Assembly: GCA_023701125.1 (NCBI GenBank) | Contig: JAMPXO010000024.1 | Location: 1-49,171 of the forward strand | DNA: 49,171 nt | Origin: Vicinamibacteria bacterium | GTDB taxonomy: Bacteria; Acidobacteriota; Vicinamibacteria; Fen-336 | Direction: 5' to 3' | Part shown: in pieces, positions 33,053 through 45,623 of the stretch | How the letters are laid out: each line of letters starts with the position of its first letter | Position numbering within the stretch: position 1 is the stretch's first letter | Position numbers and translations under genes: made by a program | Notes under the pieces: model-generated | The model's input: only the letters and a program-made list of their open reading frames with translations | Told to the model about the DNA's origin: nothing | Database searches by the model: none

Positions 33053-33062
33053 CGTGCGGTCG

Positions 33063-33950
33063 ATGGCCAACGATTTTTTTACCCTGATCGTCGTTCCCCA
33101 CGCCAAGGCGAGGTTCCGCAAGATCCAGGTCCCGCTCAAGCTGGCCCGCTGGGCCGGCGGGCTGGCGGCGACCGCCGTCGTGGTCTTTCTCGTGGTCGTG
33201 GGGCGTTACGCGAGCATGGCCTACGAGGTCGCCGAGGTGGAGCGCCTGCGCTCCGAGAACGCGAGCCTGCTGTCCAAGAACCAGGAGTACGAAAAGCACG
33301 CGGGCCAGCTCCAGGCCAAGGTCGAGGGGCTGGAGCGGATGGTCGCCAAGCTCGGCGTGATGGCCGGGCTGGAGACGGTCGTCCCGGCCGGGCCGACATC
33401 GGCGGGCCTCGGTGGCGTGCTCGGGGTGGAGGCGCAGGCGCCGCGCACCTCGCTGCCCCTGCTCGGCCGCAACCTGATCGAACTGGAGCGCAAGTCGGGC
33501 AAGCTCGAGGAGTTCTACCGGGACCAGCGGGCACTGCTCGCGGCCACGCCTTCGATCTGGCCGGCTCGCGGCTACCTCTCCTCGAACTTCGGCAACCGCA
33601 CCGACCCGTTCACGGGCCAGCGCGACTTCCACGCGGGCCTCGACATCTCGGGGCCGGTCGGCACCCGGATCATCGCCCCGGCCGACGGCCTGGTGGTCTC
33701 TGCCGGGGTCGCCGGCGCCTACGGCAACGCGATCGTCCTCAACCACGGCTTCGGCGTCGTCACCCGCTACGCCCACATGTCGCGCTTCAACGTGCGCCCC
33801 GGGCAACGGGTGCGCCGCGGCGAGGTGATCGGCTTCATGGGCTCCACGGGCCGCTCGACCTCGACCCACCTCCACTACGAGGTCTGGGTGCGTGACCAGG
33901 CCCAGAACCCGATCCACTACATCCTCGACGAGTACCGCTCGTTCGGATAG
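33063..33950 (+). CDS. M23-family peptidoglycan endopeptidase, membrane-anchored
   Basis: This 295-residue protein has a short cytoplasmic start, one membrane segment (near residues 33-50), a coiled coil (about 56-100, VERLRSENASLLSKNQEYEKH) and a LytM domain with zinc ligands in FHAGLD and THLHYE. It cleaves cross-links or acts as an activator of amidases. The coiled coil plus LytM layout matches EnvC/NlpD- and MepM-like factors. Confidence 0.9.
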   Translation: MANDFFTLIVVPHAKARFRKIQVPLKLARWAGGLAATAVVVFLVVVGRYASMAYEVAEVERLRSENASLLSKNQEYEKHAGQLQAKVEGLERMVAKLGVMAGLETVVPAGPTSAGLGGVLGVEAQAPRTSLPLLGRNLIELERKSGKLEEFYRDQRALLAATPSIWPARGYLSSNFGNRTDPFTGQRDFHAGLDISGPVGTRIIAPADGLVVSAGVAGAYGNAIVLNHGFGVVTRYAHMSRFNVRPGQRVRRGEVIGFMGSTGRSTSTHLHYEVWVRDQAQNPIHYILDEYRSFG

Positions 33951-33975
33951 CCGACGGGGTTGACCGGCTGGAGGG

Positions 33976-34006
33976 AGGGGCGCCACGAGGCGCCCCTTCT
34001 GCTTTT
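33976..34006 (+). terminator. Rho-independent terminator after the M23 peptidase gene
   Basis: AGGGGCGCC, loop ACGA, GGCGCCCCT (9-bp stem), then TCTGCTTTT. It is the clearest intrinsic terminator in the window. The remaining spacer to secA (34007-34142) holds a weak TATCCT box but no convincing promoter. Confidence 0.85.
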
Positions 34007-34142
34007 GGTATCCTAGAGGTCTCTTGGCCGTGATGCCCTGCCCCGGGAGCCGAGACGGCATCCCACACCCGATCCCCTCGCCCTCCGCGGAAGCTCGCCT
34101 GCACGGGGCATCCGAAGGCCACCCGCGGCGCTCTGGAAGGAC

Positions 34143-37367
<3,225 letters not shown>

Positions 37368-37368
37368 C

Positions 37369-37395
37369 GGGTTCCTCCGCCCCCAAACCCCCGGG
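37369..37395 (+). repeat. Repeat-family fragment between secA and guaB
   Basis: GTTCCTCCGCCCCCAAA (37371-37387) is identical to bases 31391-31407 of the intergenic repeat and close to the end of the coding copies at 961-1137. It lies in the 37-base spacer just before the guaB ribosome-binding region. Confidence 0.55.
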
Positions 37396-37404
37396 AGAGT
37401 CCAG

Positions 37405-38868
37405 ATGATCGAGGACCGCATTTCCGAGGCGTTGACCTTCGACGACATCCTGCTGGTGCCGCAGCGCTCCGAGGTGCTGCCGTCGGACGTCGACATCTCG
37501 ACCCGGCTGACCCGCAACATCGCGCTCAAGGTGCCGATCATCTCGGCGGCGATGGACACGGTCACCGAGGCCCACCTCGCGATCGCGCTGGCCCAGGAGG
37601 GCGGGCTCGGCATCGTCCACAAGAACATGACGATCGAGCAGCAGGCCGCGGAGGTCGACAAGGTCAAGCGCTCCGAGTCCGGCATGATCGTCGACCCCGT
37701 CACGGTCGCGCCCGACGCTCGCGTCGCCGACGCCCTCGACGTGATGGCGCGTTACCGCATCAGTGGCGTGCCCGTCACCGTCGGCCGCAAGCTGGTCGGC
37801 ATCCTGACCAACCGCGACCTGCGCTTCGAGACCCGCACCGAGCTGCGCGTCTCGGAGCTGATGACCCGGGACAACCTGATCACGGTGCCGGTCGGCACGA
37901 CCCTGGAGCAGGCCAAGGAGATCCTCCACCGCCACAAGGTCGAAAAGCTGCTGGTCGTCGACGCGGACGGCAACCTCAAGGGCCTGATCACGGTCAAGGA
38001 CATCCAGAAGCAGATCAAGTACCCGAGTGCCTGCAAGGACAGCCTCGGCCGGCTGCGCGTCGGCGCGGCGATCGGGGTCGGCCCCGACGTGCTCGACCGC
38101 ACCGCCGCGCTGGTCGAGGTCAAGGTCGACGTGGTCGCGATCGACACCGCCCACGGCCACACGAAGAAGGTCCTGGAGACGATCGAGCGGGTCAAGAAGG
38201 CGTTCCCCGGCGTCGAGGTGATCGCCGGCAACGTCGGCACCTACGAGGGGGCCCGCGAGCTGGCCGAGGCCGGCGTCGACGCCGTCAAGGTCGGCATGGG
38301 CCCCGGCTCGATCTGCACCACCCGCGTCGTCTCCGGCGCCGGCATGCCGCAGATCACCGCGGTGTCCGAGGCCGCCCGCGCCTGCGGGCCGCTCGGCGTG
38401 CCCGTGATCGCCGACGGCGGCATCAAGTTCTCCGGCGACGTGGTCAAGGCGATCGCGGTCGGCGCCGACTCGGTGATGATCGGCTCGCTGTTCGCCGGCA
38501 CCGACGAGAGCCCGGGCGAGCTGATCCTGCGCCAGGGCCGCTCGTTCAAGAGCTACCGCGGCATGGGCTCGCTGGCGGCCATGAAGCAGGGCTCGAAGGA
38601 CCGCTACTTCCAGGAGTTCGAGGGCAACGTCGGCAAGCTGGTGCCCGAGGGCATCGAGGGCATGGTCCCCTACAAGGGCCCGCTCCACGCCATGATCCTG
38701 CAGCTCGTCGGCGGCCTCCGCGCGGGCATGGGTTACTGCGGCACGGCCAACATCCACGAGCTGCAGACCCGCACCCGCTTCGTGAAGATCACCAGTGCCG
38801 GGCTCAAGGAGAGCCACGTGCACGACGTGACCATCACGAAGGAGGCCCCCAACTACCGGATCGAGTAG
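37405..38868 (+). CDS. guaB: Inosine-5'-monophosphate dehydrogenase
   Basis: This 487-residue enzyme oxidises IMP to XMP in GMP synthesis. Core: [20 protein letters not shown], catalytic loop GPGSICTTR, and [19 protein letters not shown]. Two CBS domains occupy about 95-200 ([40 protein letters not shown]). Full length for the family. GGGAGAG precedes the ATG. Confidence 0.97.
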   Translation: MIEDRISEALTFDDILLVPQRSEVLPSDVDISTRLTRNIALKVPIISAAMDTVTEAHLAIALAQEGGLGIVHKNMTIEQQAAEVDKVKRSESGMIVDPVTVAPDARVADALDVMARYRISGVPVTVGRKLVGILTNRDLRFETRTELRVSELMTRDNLITVPVGTTLEQAKEILHRHKVEKLLVVDADGNLKGLITVKDIQKQIKYPSACKDSLGRLRVGAAIGVGPDVLDRTAALVEVKVDVVAIDTAHGHTKKVLETIERVKKAFPGVEVIAGNVGTYEGARELAEAGVDAVKVGMGPGSICTTRVVSGAGMPQITAVSEAARACGPLGVPVIADGGIKFSGDVVKAIAVGADSVMIGSLFAGTDESPGELILRQGRSFKSYRGMGSLAAMKQGSKDRYFQEFEGNVGKLVPEGIEGMVPYKGPLHAMILQLVGGLRAGMGYCGTANIHELQTRTRFVKITSAGLKESHVHDVTITKEAPNYRIE

Positions 38869-38869
38869 C

Positions 38870-39871
38870 GTGCGCCCCGCGCACCCGGCCGCCGCGGTCG
38901 GTCTCGCCCTGGCCCTGGCCGGGACGACGCTCGCCCTGCCAGCCTGCCGCGGCGGCAGCGGTGCGGCGTTCGTCCTCAGCTACGACGACGCGGTGTCGCT
39001 CTCGATCCCCTACCCGGCGGGCTGGACCACCGAACAGGCCACCCAGGACGGCCAGTGGTACCGCTACTTCCTGCCGCCGGCAGCCCCGGGCGCGGCCCGC
39101 GGGACGGGCCTGAGCGTGACGCTGTTCGTGGGGCCGCTGGCCGGACGCACGCTCGGCAACTACGCCTCCACCTACCTCGAGGGTGGCACGCCCGAGTCCG
39201 AACGCGAGACCACCCGCGCCGGCCTGGCCGGCCGCGAGTACCGTTACGGCGACGCGGACGGCCGAACGGCCCACGCCCTGCTGCTGCTCGAGGCCGGTGA
39301 CCGCCTCTACGGCCTGCACGCGCGAGGTCCCCGCGCGGACCTCGACGCGTTCGATCCGACCCTGGAGCGGATGCGCGCCGGCCTGCGCGTCGAGCGGGCC
39401 GAAGACTGGCCGCTGCGGCGCGAGGCCGGGCACGGCTTCGCGCTGCGCGTGCCCGAGAGCTGGCCCGAGGCCCGTCGCTTCGCCGGCAACGACCGCCTGC
39501 TGATCGTCCACTCCTCTCCGCTGATGGCGATGGACGCCGGCGGCCAGCCGGTCCACGCCTCGTTCTCGGTCACGGTCGAGAAGCTGTCCGCCGGGGTCGC
39601 CGACGCGGACGCGTTCTACAATGACGTACGCATGAAGCTCGGAGACTCCTATGCCGTCGTGTCCCACGCTCCCTGGCAGGACGGCTTCGTCGACGTGATG
39701 AAGAGCGAGACCACCCTCTCGGGCGTCCGCGTCAAGCGCTACTACCGGGTGCGCGACGGGCGCGGCTACGTGCTCTCCTACGAAGCGCGGGAGGACGTCT
39801 TCCACCGCTACGCGCGCTGGTTCGACCGCATCGCCGGCAGCTTCGAGCTGGGCCCGGCGGCGGCGCGATGA
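38870..39871 (+). CDS. Lipoprotein with two PsbP/DUF1795-like halves
   Basis: This 333-residue protein has a signal ending LALPAC|RGG. The mature part shows two similar units: AVSLSIPYPAGWTTE (near 43) and GFALRVPESWPEARRF (near 186), each followed by beta strands, suggesting an internal duplication of a PsbP/DUF1795-like fold. Function unknown. GTG start at 38870, one base after the guaB stop; the next gene overlaps through ATGA. Confidence 0.75.
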   Translation: MRPAHPAAAVGLALALAGTTLALPACRGGSGAAFVLSYDDAVSLSIPYPAGWTTEQATQDGQWYRYFLPPAAPGAARGTGLSVTLFVGPLAGRTLGNYASTYLEGGTPESERETTRAGLAGREYRYGDADGRTAHALLLLEAGDRLYGLHARGPRADLDAFDPTLERMRAGLRVERAEDWPLRREAGHGFALRVPESWPEARRFAGNDRLLIVHSSPLMAMDAGGQPVHASFSVTVEKLSAGVADADAFYNDVRMKLGDSYAVVSHAPWQDGFVDVMKSETTLSGVRVKRYYRVRDGRGYVLSYEAREDVFHRYARWFDRIAGSFELGPAAAR

Positions 39872-41421
39872 GCACGGCGCTCGCGCGCTTCACCGGCGCG
39901 CTCCGCGGCCTGCTCGGCGGCGAGGACGAGCTGCACGTCCAGGTCGGAACCGAGGGCCCGACGGGGCCGATCGACGTCCCCAATGCCGGCGACGGCGCGT
40001 GGCAGGTCGCCAGCGCCGGCGGCCGCCCGGTGTTGACGCCTGCCGAGTCCGCCCACTACCTCTACTTCACGCTGCCGGACTCCTTCCGGTCGCGGGCGAC
40101 GGCAGGCCTGTGGCTGGAGATCGAGTACCACGGCGCGTCCTACGCCCGCTTCCGCGTCCAGTACGCCTCGCGCGATCACGGCGCGGAGTTCGACGGGCTG
40201 TACAAGAGCGCCGAGCAGCGCTGGAGCGGCAGCGGCACGGGCCTCGCCCACTTCCGCACGGCCCTGTTCCCGCTGCCGGACTTCGCCCCCGATCGGATCC
40301 AGAACCACGGGGCATCGTTCCGGGTCGAGTTCCGCGAGGAGGTGAAGATCGCCTCGCTGCGGGCCCGGCTGGCCCCGCCCCCGGACGCGGAGGCCTATCC
40401 GGTCGTGGCGCCGCTGCCGGAGCTGAAGAAGCTGCCCGGCCGCTTCTACCCGATCAACTACCTCTTCATCGAGATCACCAACGCGTGCAACTTCAAGTGC
40501 ACGTGGTGCCCGGACGACATCATGGGCCGCAAGCGCGGCTTCATGAAGAAGAAGAAGGCGTTCGCGATCCTCGACGAGATCGCGCAGAAGCGCCCGCGGC
40601 TGGGGCCGCTCTACCCGGTCAAGCTGCACCAGATGGGCGAGCCGTTCCTGCACCCCGACCTGGCCGAGATCGTCGCCCACGCCGAGCGCCAGGGCGTCGG
40701 CATCGAGCTCAACACCAACTGCGGGCTGCTGACCGAGAAGAACGTCGACGCCCTCTACGCCGCGGGCCTGACCAGCCTGATCCTGTCGTACCAGACGCCC
40801 GACGCCCTGTCGTTCAAGACCCGCAAGGCGCCCAGCCTCAAGTTCGACGACTACCGCGACAAGGTGCGGATGGCGGTCGAGCGCAAGGTGATGCGGGGCG
40901 CGCGCACGCGGCTCGAGATCGACATCATGAACACCAAGCACGCCGACGGCTACGCCATCGTCTCCGAGGACGAGCAGGCCAAGGCCTTCCTGCGCGACTG
41001 GATCTCGTTCGCCCAGGAGCTCGAGCAGCGCTACGGGCTGACGCCCCGGCCCCACGACTGGTCGACGCTGGAGAACCGCCAGTTCCTCGACGCCGACGAG
41101 AACGGCAGCCGCTACGACCTGCTCGACGGCGTGACCCTGATCTGGAAGCGCTGCCACTCGTGGGGCAACGTGATCGGCGGCCACAAGCTGGCCGAGGTCA
41201 AGGACACCTACTGCCCTGCCCCGTACGACCAGTTCGTGATCCAGTGGAACGGGGACGTGGTCTCGTGCTGCACCGACTACGAGGGCGGCACCAAGATCGC
41301 GAACGTGTTCCGCGAGTCGATCGAGGACGTGTGGACGGGCGAGGCGCTCAGGCGCCGCAAGCAGGACATGCTCGAGGGCCGCCTGCTCGACGTCTGCGCG
41401 AAGTGCATCGGCGTCAAGTAG
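39868..41421 (+). CDS. Radical SAM/SPASM protein with N-terminal beta-rich domain
   Basis: This 517-residue protein has a first 170-residue region that looks beta-sandwich-like (SAHYLYFTLPDSFRSRATAGLWLEIEYHG), then a radical SAM core with Cys207, Cys211 and Cys214 (CNFKCTWC). It ends in a SPASM-type cluster region (DTYCPAPYDQFVIQWNGDVVSCCTDYEGG, then CAKC). SPASM enzymes modify peptides, proteins or sugars. No peptide substrate is obvious nearby, so its substrate is open. ATG overlaps the previous stop; its end overlaps the convergent gene by eight bases. Confidence 0.87.
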   Translation: MSTALARFTGALRGLLGGEDELHVQVGTEGPTGPIDVPNAGDGAWQVASAGGRPVLTPAESAHYLYFTLPDSFRSRATAGLWLEIEYHGASYARFRVQYASRDHGAEFDGLYKSAEQRWSGSGTGLAHFRTALFPLPDFAPDRIQNHGASFRVEFREEVKIASLRARLAPPPDAEAYPVVAPLPELKKLPGRFYPINYLFIEITNACNFKCTWCPDDIMGRKRGFMKKKKAFAILDEIAQKRPRLGPLYPVKLHQMGEPFLHPDLAEIVAHAERQGVGIELNTNCGLLTEKNVDALYAAGLTSLILSYQTPDALSFKTRKAPSLKFDDYRDKVRMAVERKVMRGARTRLEIDIMNTKHADGYAIVSEDEQAKAFLRDWISFAQELEQRYGLTPRPHDWSTLENRQFLDADENGSRYDLLDGVTLIWKRCHSWGNVIGGHKLAEVKDTYCPAPYDQFVIQWNGDVVSCCTDYEGGTKIANVFRESIEDVWTGEALRRRKQDMLEGRLLDVCAKCIGVK

Positions 41422-42229
41422 CCGACAGTCGCAGGAGCGCCTCTTCGGCGCTCTCCTCCACCTCGCGATAGCCCGCGACGACCAGCGCCTCCAGCGACAG
41501 CCCCGTGCGCTCGGCGTAGGGATGCGCCGAGCGCCGCACGGCGCGCACCACCACGGCCCCCTCCGGGAAGCGCAGCGGGCCGCCGGGCACGGGCCGCAGC
41601 CGCTCGCGGCGGACCAGGTCGAACACCGGCAGCGCCGGCGAGACGACGACGCCCGGGGCGACGACCGCGCGCCGGTCGAGCACGACGGGCCCCTCGACCA
41701 GCGCCCCCGCGCCGATCCAGGCGTCGTCCGCGACCACCGGGGACAGCGCCGCGACGGGCTCCAGGTCGGCCACCAGCTTCGCCCCCGCGCCGACGTGAGC
41801 GCGGCGGCCGACGTGCACGCAGGCCCCGATCCAGGCTCCGGGGCCGACCTCGGCCTCCGGTCCGACCCGGGCCCCGAGATCGAGGAACGCGCGCGCCCGC
41901 AGCACCGCCCCGCGACCGACGTGGACCCCGGGGCGGACCAGCGGCCCGGCCGAGGCCGGCAGCGAGCGCGGCTGCAGGGTGTCGATCTCGAGGAAGCGCA
42001 GCGGCCCGGCTTCCGCTTCGATCACGCGGCCGAGGCGCACGCCGAGCACGAGGCCCGCCTTGATCCAGGCGTGGCCGAACCAGCCCTCGTCGCCTTCTTC
42101 GCTGGGCCGCAGGTCGCCGGCCTCGAGCCCCGCGACCAGTTCCTCGAACGCGGCCAGCCCCGCGGCGCCCCACGCGGACGGCGGCAGCGCGGCGAGCGCC
42201 AGCACCCGCTCGCGGAGGCTGTGGCTCAC
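41414..42229 (-). CDS. DapD-like hexapeptide-repeat acyltransferase
   Basis: This 271-residue protein has a left-handed beta helix: VRPGVHVGRGAVLRARAFLDLGARVG, EVGPGAWIGACVHVG, and VADDAWIGAGALVEGPVVLDRRAVVAPGVVV. Length and layout fit tetrahydrodipicolinate N-succinyltransferase (DapD, lysine/diaminopimelate pathway). However, the Asp and Glu that I recall as catalytic in E. coli DapD appear to be replaced (VDTWATVG by VGPGAWIG; SEVVEG by GALVEG), so it may act on another substrate. GTG at 42229 overlaps the sulfatase-like stop (GTGA). Confidence 0.75.
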   Translation of the reverse strand: MSHSLRERVLALAALPPSAWGAAGLAAFEELVAGLEAGDLRPSEEGDEGWFGHAWIKAGLVLGVRLGRVIEAEAGPLRFLEIDTLQPRSLPASAGPLVRPGVHVGRGAVLRARAFLDLGARVGPEAEVGPGAWIGACVHVGRRAHVGAGAKLVADLEPVAALSPVVADDAWIGAGALVEGPVVLDRRAVVAPGVVVSPALPVFDLVRRERLRPVPGGPLRFPEGAVVVRAVRRSAHPYAERTGLSLEALVVAGYREVEESAEEALLRLSAT

Positions 42230-43659
42230 GAGCAACCCGCGATGACGTAACCGAGCGCCTTGAGCTTCTCGCAGGCCTCGGGGCTCACCTTCTCCTCGCC
42301 GCTGCGGCCTTCGACCTTGCGGCGGGTGGTCAGCCACTCCTTGTCGCGGGCCTCCAGGAACAGCTCCATCTCGCGGCGCCAGGCCCGCAGGTCGTCCGCG
42401 CGCTCGCGCGAGACGCGCCGCTCGTCGGCCGAACCCGGTTCGCGGGCGTAGAGCTCGAAGCGCTGGCCCGACTCGCCCGGGGTCGCCACCACCTTCGTGG
42501 CCACGTCGAACGTGGCGCTCAGGTTGCGGTCGTTCTGGGCGTGGAGCCGCTCCCGGCCCGGGGCCGTGCCCCCGCTCGCCGCGCCGAGCAGGCTGCGGCC
42601 CGCGAGGTCGGGCGGGTACGAGACCTTGACCGCGTCCAGCACCGTCGGCACGACGTCGAGGGTCGAGGCCAGGGCCGGCACGCGGACGCCGGCGGGCGCG
42701 CCGGGCGCCACCACCAGCAGCGGCACCCGCAGCGACGGGTCGAACACGTCCTCGCCGTGGTCGAAGTAGTAGTCGTTCTCGCCCAGGCTCTCGCCGTGGT
42801 CCGAGGTGACGACGATCAGCGTGCGCGAGGCGTGCGGGCTGCGCTCCAGCGCCTGCAGCACCTTCGCCACCTCGGCGTCGACGGTCGCGATCTCGCCGTC
42901 GTAGAGGGCGACGTACTCGGACAGCTTGCGCTTGCCCGGCATCGCCCACTGCATCGGCACCCCGCCGTGGAAGCCCGAGACGACTTTCAGCACCGGGCCC
43001 TGCTTCGACTCGGTGTCCATGAACGCCTGGTCGTGCGGGGCCGGCGGGTCGTACGGCGCGTGCGGGTTGACGTAGTGCAGCCACAGGAAGAACGGCTTCC
43101 CCGCCGGCGCCTTCTCCAGGTACGAGACACCGGCCGCGGTGATCGCCCGCGTGCGGTCCATCTCGGTCGCCAGCTCCTTCTCTTCCCACGTCTCGCGGTA
43201 GGAGGCGAAGCCCTTCGCGTAGCCGAGCGAAGCGGCGACGTTGGGGTTGTCGACGACGGCCGCCGTGGCGTAGCCCGCCTCGGCCAGCACGCTGGCCAGG
43301 GTCGGGTTGAAGTCGAGCAGCATCGGGTGGTGCTTGCTGTAGCCGTTGAGCGACGGGTGGCGGCCGGTGTGGATCATCACGAAGCTGCCGCGGGTCTTGG
43401 GCCAGAACGAGTAGGCCTGCTCGAAGAGCGCGCCGCGCGCGGCCAGCGCGTCGAGCGTCGGGCTGGTCTTGCGCCGGTAGCCGTAGGCGCCGAGGTGGTC
43501 GGCGCGCAGCGTGTCGATCGTCAGCAGCAGCACGTTCCAGCCGTTGCCCGGCCGCGGCGTCGCGGCCGCTGCGGGCTTCGGCTCGGGCCTGCGGCCGGGA
43601 CACGCCGCCGTCGCCAGCCCCAGCGCCACACACGCCAGCGCCAGCGTCAGCCGCTTCAT
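42226..43659 (-). CDS. Sulfatase-superfamily lipoprotein, Thr in place of the formylglycine site
   Basis: This 477-residue protein has a lipoprotein signal ending LATAAC|PG. Metal-binding motifs of the alkaline phosphatase/sulfatase superfamily are present: LLTIDTLRADHLGAYGYRR and VVTSDHGESLGEND. The usual C/S-x-P-x-R site before TGR reads TRGSFVMIHTGR, so Thr stands where the formylglycine precursor would be. That favours a phosphohydrolase or phosphotransferase over a true sulfatase. Probably periplasmic or outer-membrane-anchored. Start overlaps the tsaE stop (ATGA). Confidence 0.83.
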   Translation of the reverse strand: MKRLTLALACVALGLATAACPGRRPEPKPAAAATPRPGNGWNVLLLTIDTLRADHLGAYGYRRKTSPTLDALAARGALFEQAYSFWPKTRGSFVMIHTGRHPSLNGYSKHHPMLLDFNPTLASVLAEAGYATAAVVDNPNVAASLGYAKGFASYRETWEEKELATEMDRTRAITAAGVSYLEKAPAGKPFFLWLHYVNPHAPYDPPAPHDQAFMDTESKQGPVLKVVSGFHGGVPMQWAMPGKRKLSEYVALYDGEIATVDAEVAKVLQALERSPHASRTLIVVTSDHGESLGENDYYFDHGEDVFDPSLRVPLLVVAPGAPAGVRVPALASTLDVVPTVLDAVKVSYPPDLAGRSLLGAASGGTAPGRERLHAQNDRNLSATFDVATKVVATPGESGQRFELYAREPGSADERRVSRERADDLRAWRREMELFLEARDKEWLTTRRKVEGRSGEEKVSPEACEKLKALGYVIAGCS

Positions 43660-44084
43660 TCCGGTCGCTCCACCCGCACCTCGCGCAGATCCTCGCCGCG
43701 GTGTTCGATGTGGACGAGGATCCTCCGCGGCCACGGCAACTCCGCCAGCCGCTCGGCCCACTCCACCGCCAGCACGCCGTCGGCCCCGGGCAACTCTTCC
43801 AGTCCGAGGTCCGCGGCGTCGGCCGCGCCGAGCCGATAGAGGTCGGCGTGCCACAACTTGAGGCGGGCGGGGTACCACGTCAGCAGCACGAACGTGGGGC
43901 TCGCCACCTCTCCCGGGTCCGCGCCGAGGCCTTCCGCCAGGCCCTTCACGAAAGCGGTCTTCCCCGCTCCCAGTTCGCCGTGAAGCAGGATCACCTCGCC
44001 ACCGCGCAGGCTCTCCGCCAGCGCTCGGGCGACGGCGGCGGTCTGCTCGGGCGCCGCGGTCTCGTGCACCGACGAAAGGGTCAC
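43656..44084 (-). CDS. tsaE: tRNA threonylcarbamoyladenosine biosynthesis ATPase TsaE
   Basis: This 142-residue protein has Walker A GELGAGKTAFVKGLAEGLG, SPTFVLL and HADLYRL, and the ELPGADGVLAVEWAERL region. It supports the TsaBCDE pathway making t6A37 in tRNAs. GTG at 44084 overlaps the nnr stop (GTGA). Confidence 0.94.
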   Translation of the reverse strand: MTLSSVHETAAPEQTAAVARALAESLRGGEVILLHGELGAGKTAFVKGLAEGLGADPGEVASPTFVLLTWYPARLKLWHADLYRLGAADAADLGLEELPGADGVLAVEWAERLAELPWPRRILVHIEHRGEDLREVRVERPE

Positions 44085-45610
44085 GCCCGGGTCAGCTCCC
44101 CGATCGCCGAGGGCAGGGCCGCGACGATGTCCAGGGCGGTCAGCGACTCCTCGCCCACGCGTTGCGCCGCGAGGTCGCCTGCCCGTCCGTGGACCCAGAC
44201 GGCGGCGCGGGCGGCCAGCGGCGCGTCCGTGCCGCGCGCCAGCAGGGCACCGACCAGCCCGGCCAGCACATCGCCGCTGCCCGCCGTGGCCATGCCGGGG
44301 TTGCCCGTGGGGTTGAGCGTCACCGTGCCGTCGCGCTGGGCGACGAGGGTGCCGGCGCCCTTGAGCACCGTCACGGCCTCGGACTCCTCGGCGCAGCGGC
44401 GGGCGCAGCCGACGCGGTCGCCCTGGACGTCCTCGGCCACGACGCCCAGCAGTCGCGCCATCTCGCCGGGGTGCGGCGTCAGCACCGTCGCGGCCGGCCG
44501 CCGCAGCAGCGCCGGCGTCCCGCGCGCGAAATGAAGGCCGTCCGCATCGATCACCATCGGCCCCGAAAAACGCCGCAGCAGGCCGCGGCAGAACTGGGCG
44601 ACCGGCGCCGCCTGGCCGAGCCCGGGTCCCAGCACGACCACGTCGACGCCTCGCGCCAGCGACACGGCCTGTTCGACGCCGCTCGTGTCGAACTGAAGGC
44701 CCTCGGTCATCAGCTCGGGCCGGGCCGCCGCGACCAGCGACTGGATCGCCGCCGGCACACCGACCGTGACCAGACCCGCCCCGCCGACGAGCGCGCCGAG
44801 GCCGGCGAGGACCGCGGCTCCGCTCTTGCCCTCGGAGCCGGCCAGCACCAGCACGTGGCCGAACACGCCCTTGTGCGCCTCGCGGCGACGCGACGGGAAC
44901 GCCGCCACGACGTCCGCGGCCTCCAGTTCGCCCAGCGACGCCCCGAGCAGCGACGACGGGATGCCGATGTCCTCGACCCGCAGCTCGCCCACTCGTTCGC
45001 ACGCCGGGGAGAGGCGGTGGCCGAGCTTGGCCGCCCCGAAGGTCACCGTCAGCGCGGCTCGCACCGCGGCGCCGGGCAGCGCGCCGGAGTCCGACGCCAC
45101 ACCCGAGGGCAGGTCGACCGCCACCACCCGCGGGCCGGACGGATCGAGTTGCTCGAGGTCCACGATCGCAGCGCCCACCAGCCCGCGTGGCGCCTCGCTC
45201 AGACCCGTCCCCAGCAGCGCGTCGACGAGCACGTCGCAGGCGAGCAGCTCGGCGCGGCGGGCCACCCACGCGGCCTCGTCGCCGATCACCTCGACGGCGC
45301 CACCCGCCTTTTCGAAGGCCGCCTTGTGCGCGGCGGCGTCGCCCTGCACCTGGCCGGACTCCGCCAACAGCGCGCAGCGCAGCTCGAGGCCGGCCGACAG
45401 CAGCCGCCGGGCGACCACGAAACCGTCGCCGCCGTTGTTGCCGCGCCCGCAGAGGACGCTCACCCGGCGGGCCTCCGGGTAGCGCTCGCGGATCGCGCGC
45501 GCAACGGCAGCGCCCGCGCTCTCCATCAGGGCGAAGCCGGACACGCCGATCTCCTCGATCGTGCGGCGGTCCGCTTCGCGCATCTGGGCGGCAGTCAGCA
45601 GCGGTCTCAC
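44081..45610 (-). CDS. nnrD: Bifunctional NAD(P)H-hydrate epimerase/ADP-dependent dehydratase
   Basis: This 509-residue fused repair enzyme restores damaged NAD(P)HX. The N-terminal epimerase part (NnrE/YjeF-N) shows LCGRGNNGGDGFVVAR and VDALLGTGL. The C-terminal ribokinase-like dehydratase (NnrD) shows LTPHPGEMARLLG and NPGMATAGSGDVLAG. GTG start at 45610; it follows uppP by 13 bases. Confidence 0.95.
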   Translation of the reverse strand: MRPLLTAAQMREADRRTIEEIGVSGFALMESAGAAVARAIRERYPEARRVSVLCGRGNNGGDGFVVARRLLSAGLELRCALLAESGQVQGDAAAHKAAFEKAGGAVEVIGDEAAWVARRAELLACDVLVDALLGTGLSEAPRGLVGAAIVDLEQLDPSGPRVVAVDLPSGVASDSGALPGAAVRAALTVTFGAAKLGHRLSPACERVGELRVEDIGIPSSLLGASLGELEAADVVAAFPSRRREAHKGVFGHVLVLAGSEGKSGAAVLAGLGALVGGAGLVTVGVPAAIQSLVAAARPELMTEGLQFDTSGVEQAVSLARGVDVVVLGPGLGQAAPVAQFCRGLLRRFSGPMVIDADGLHFARGTPALLRRPAATVLTPHPGEMARLLGVVAEDVQGDRVGCARRCAEESEAVTVLKGAGTLVAQRDGTVTLNPTGNPGMATAGSGDVLAGLVGALLARGTDAPLAARAAVWVHGRAGDLAAQRVGEESLTALDIVAALPSAIGELTRA

Positions 45611-45623
45611 GGCTGTTCCGACT

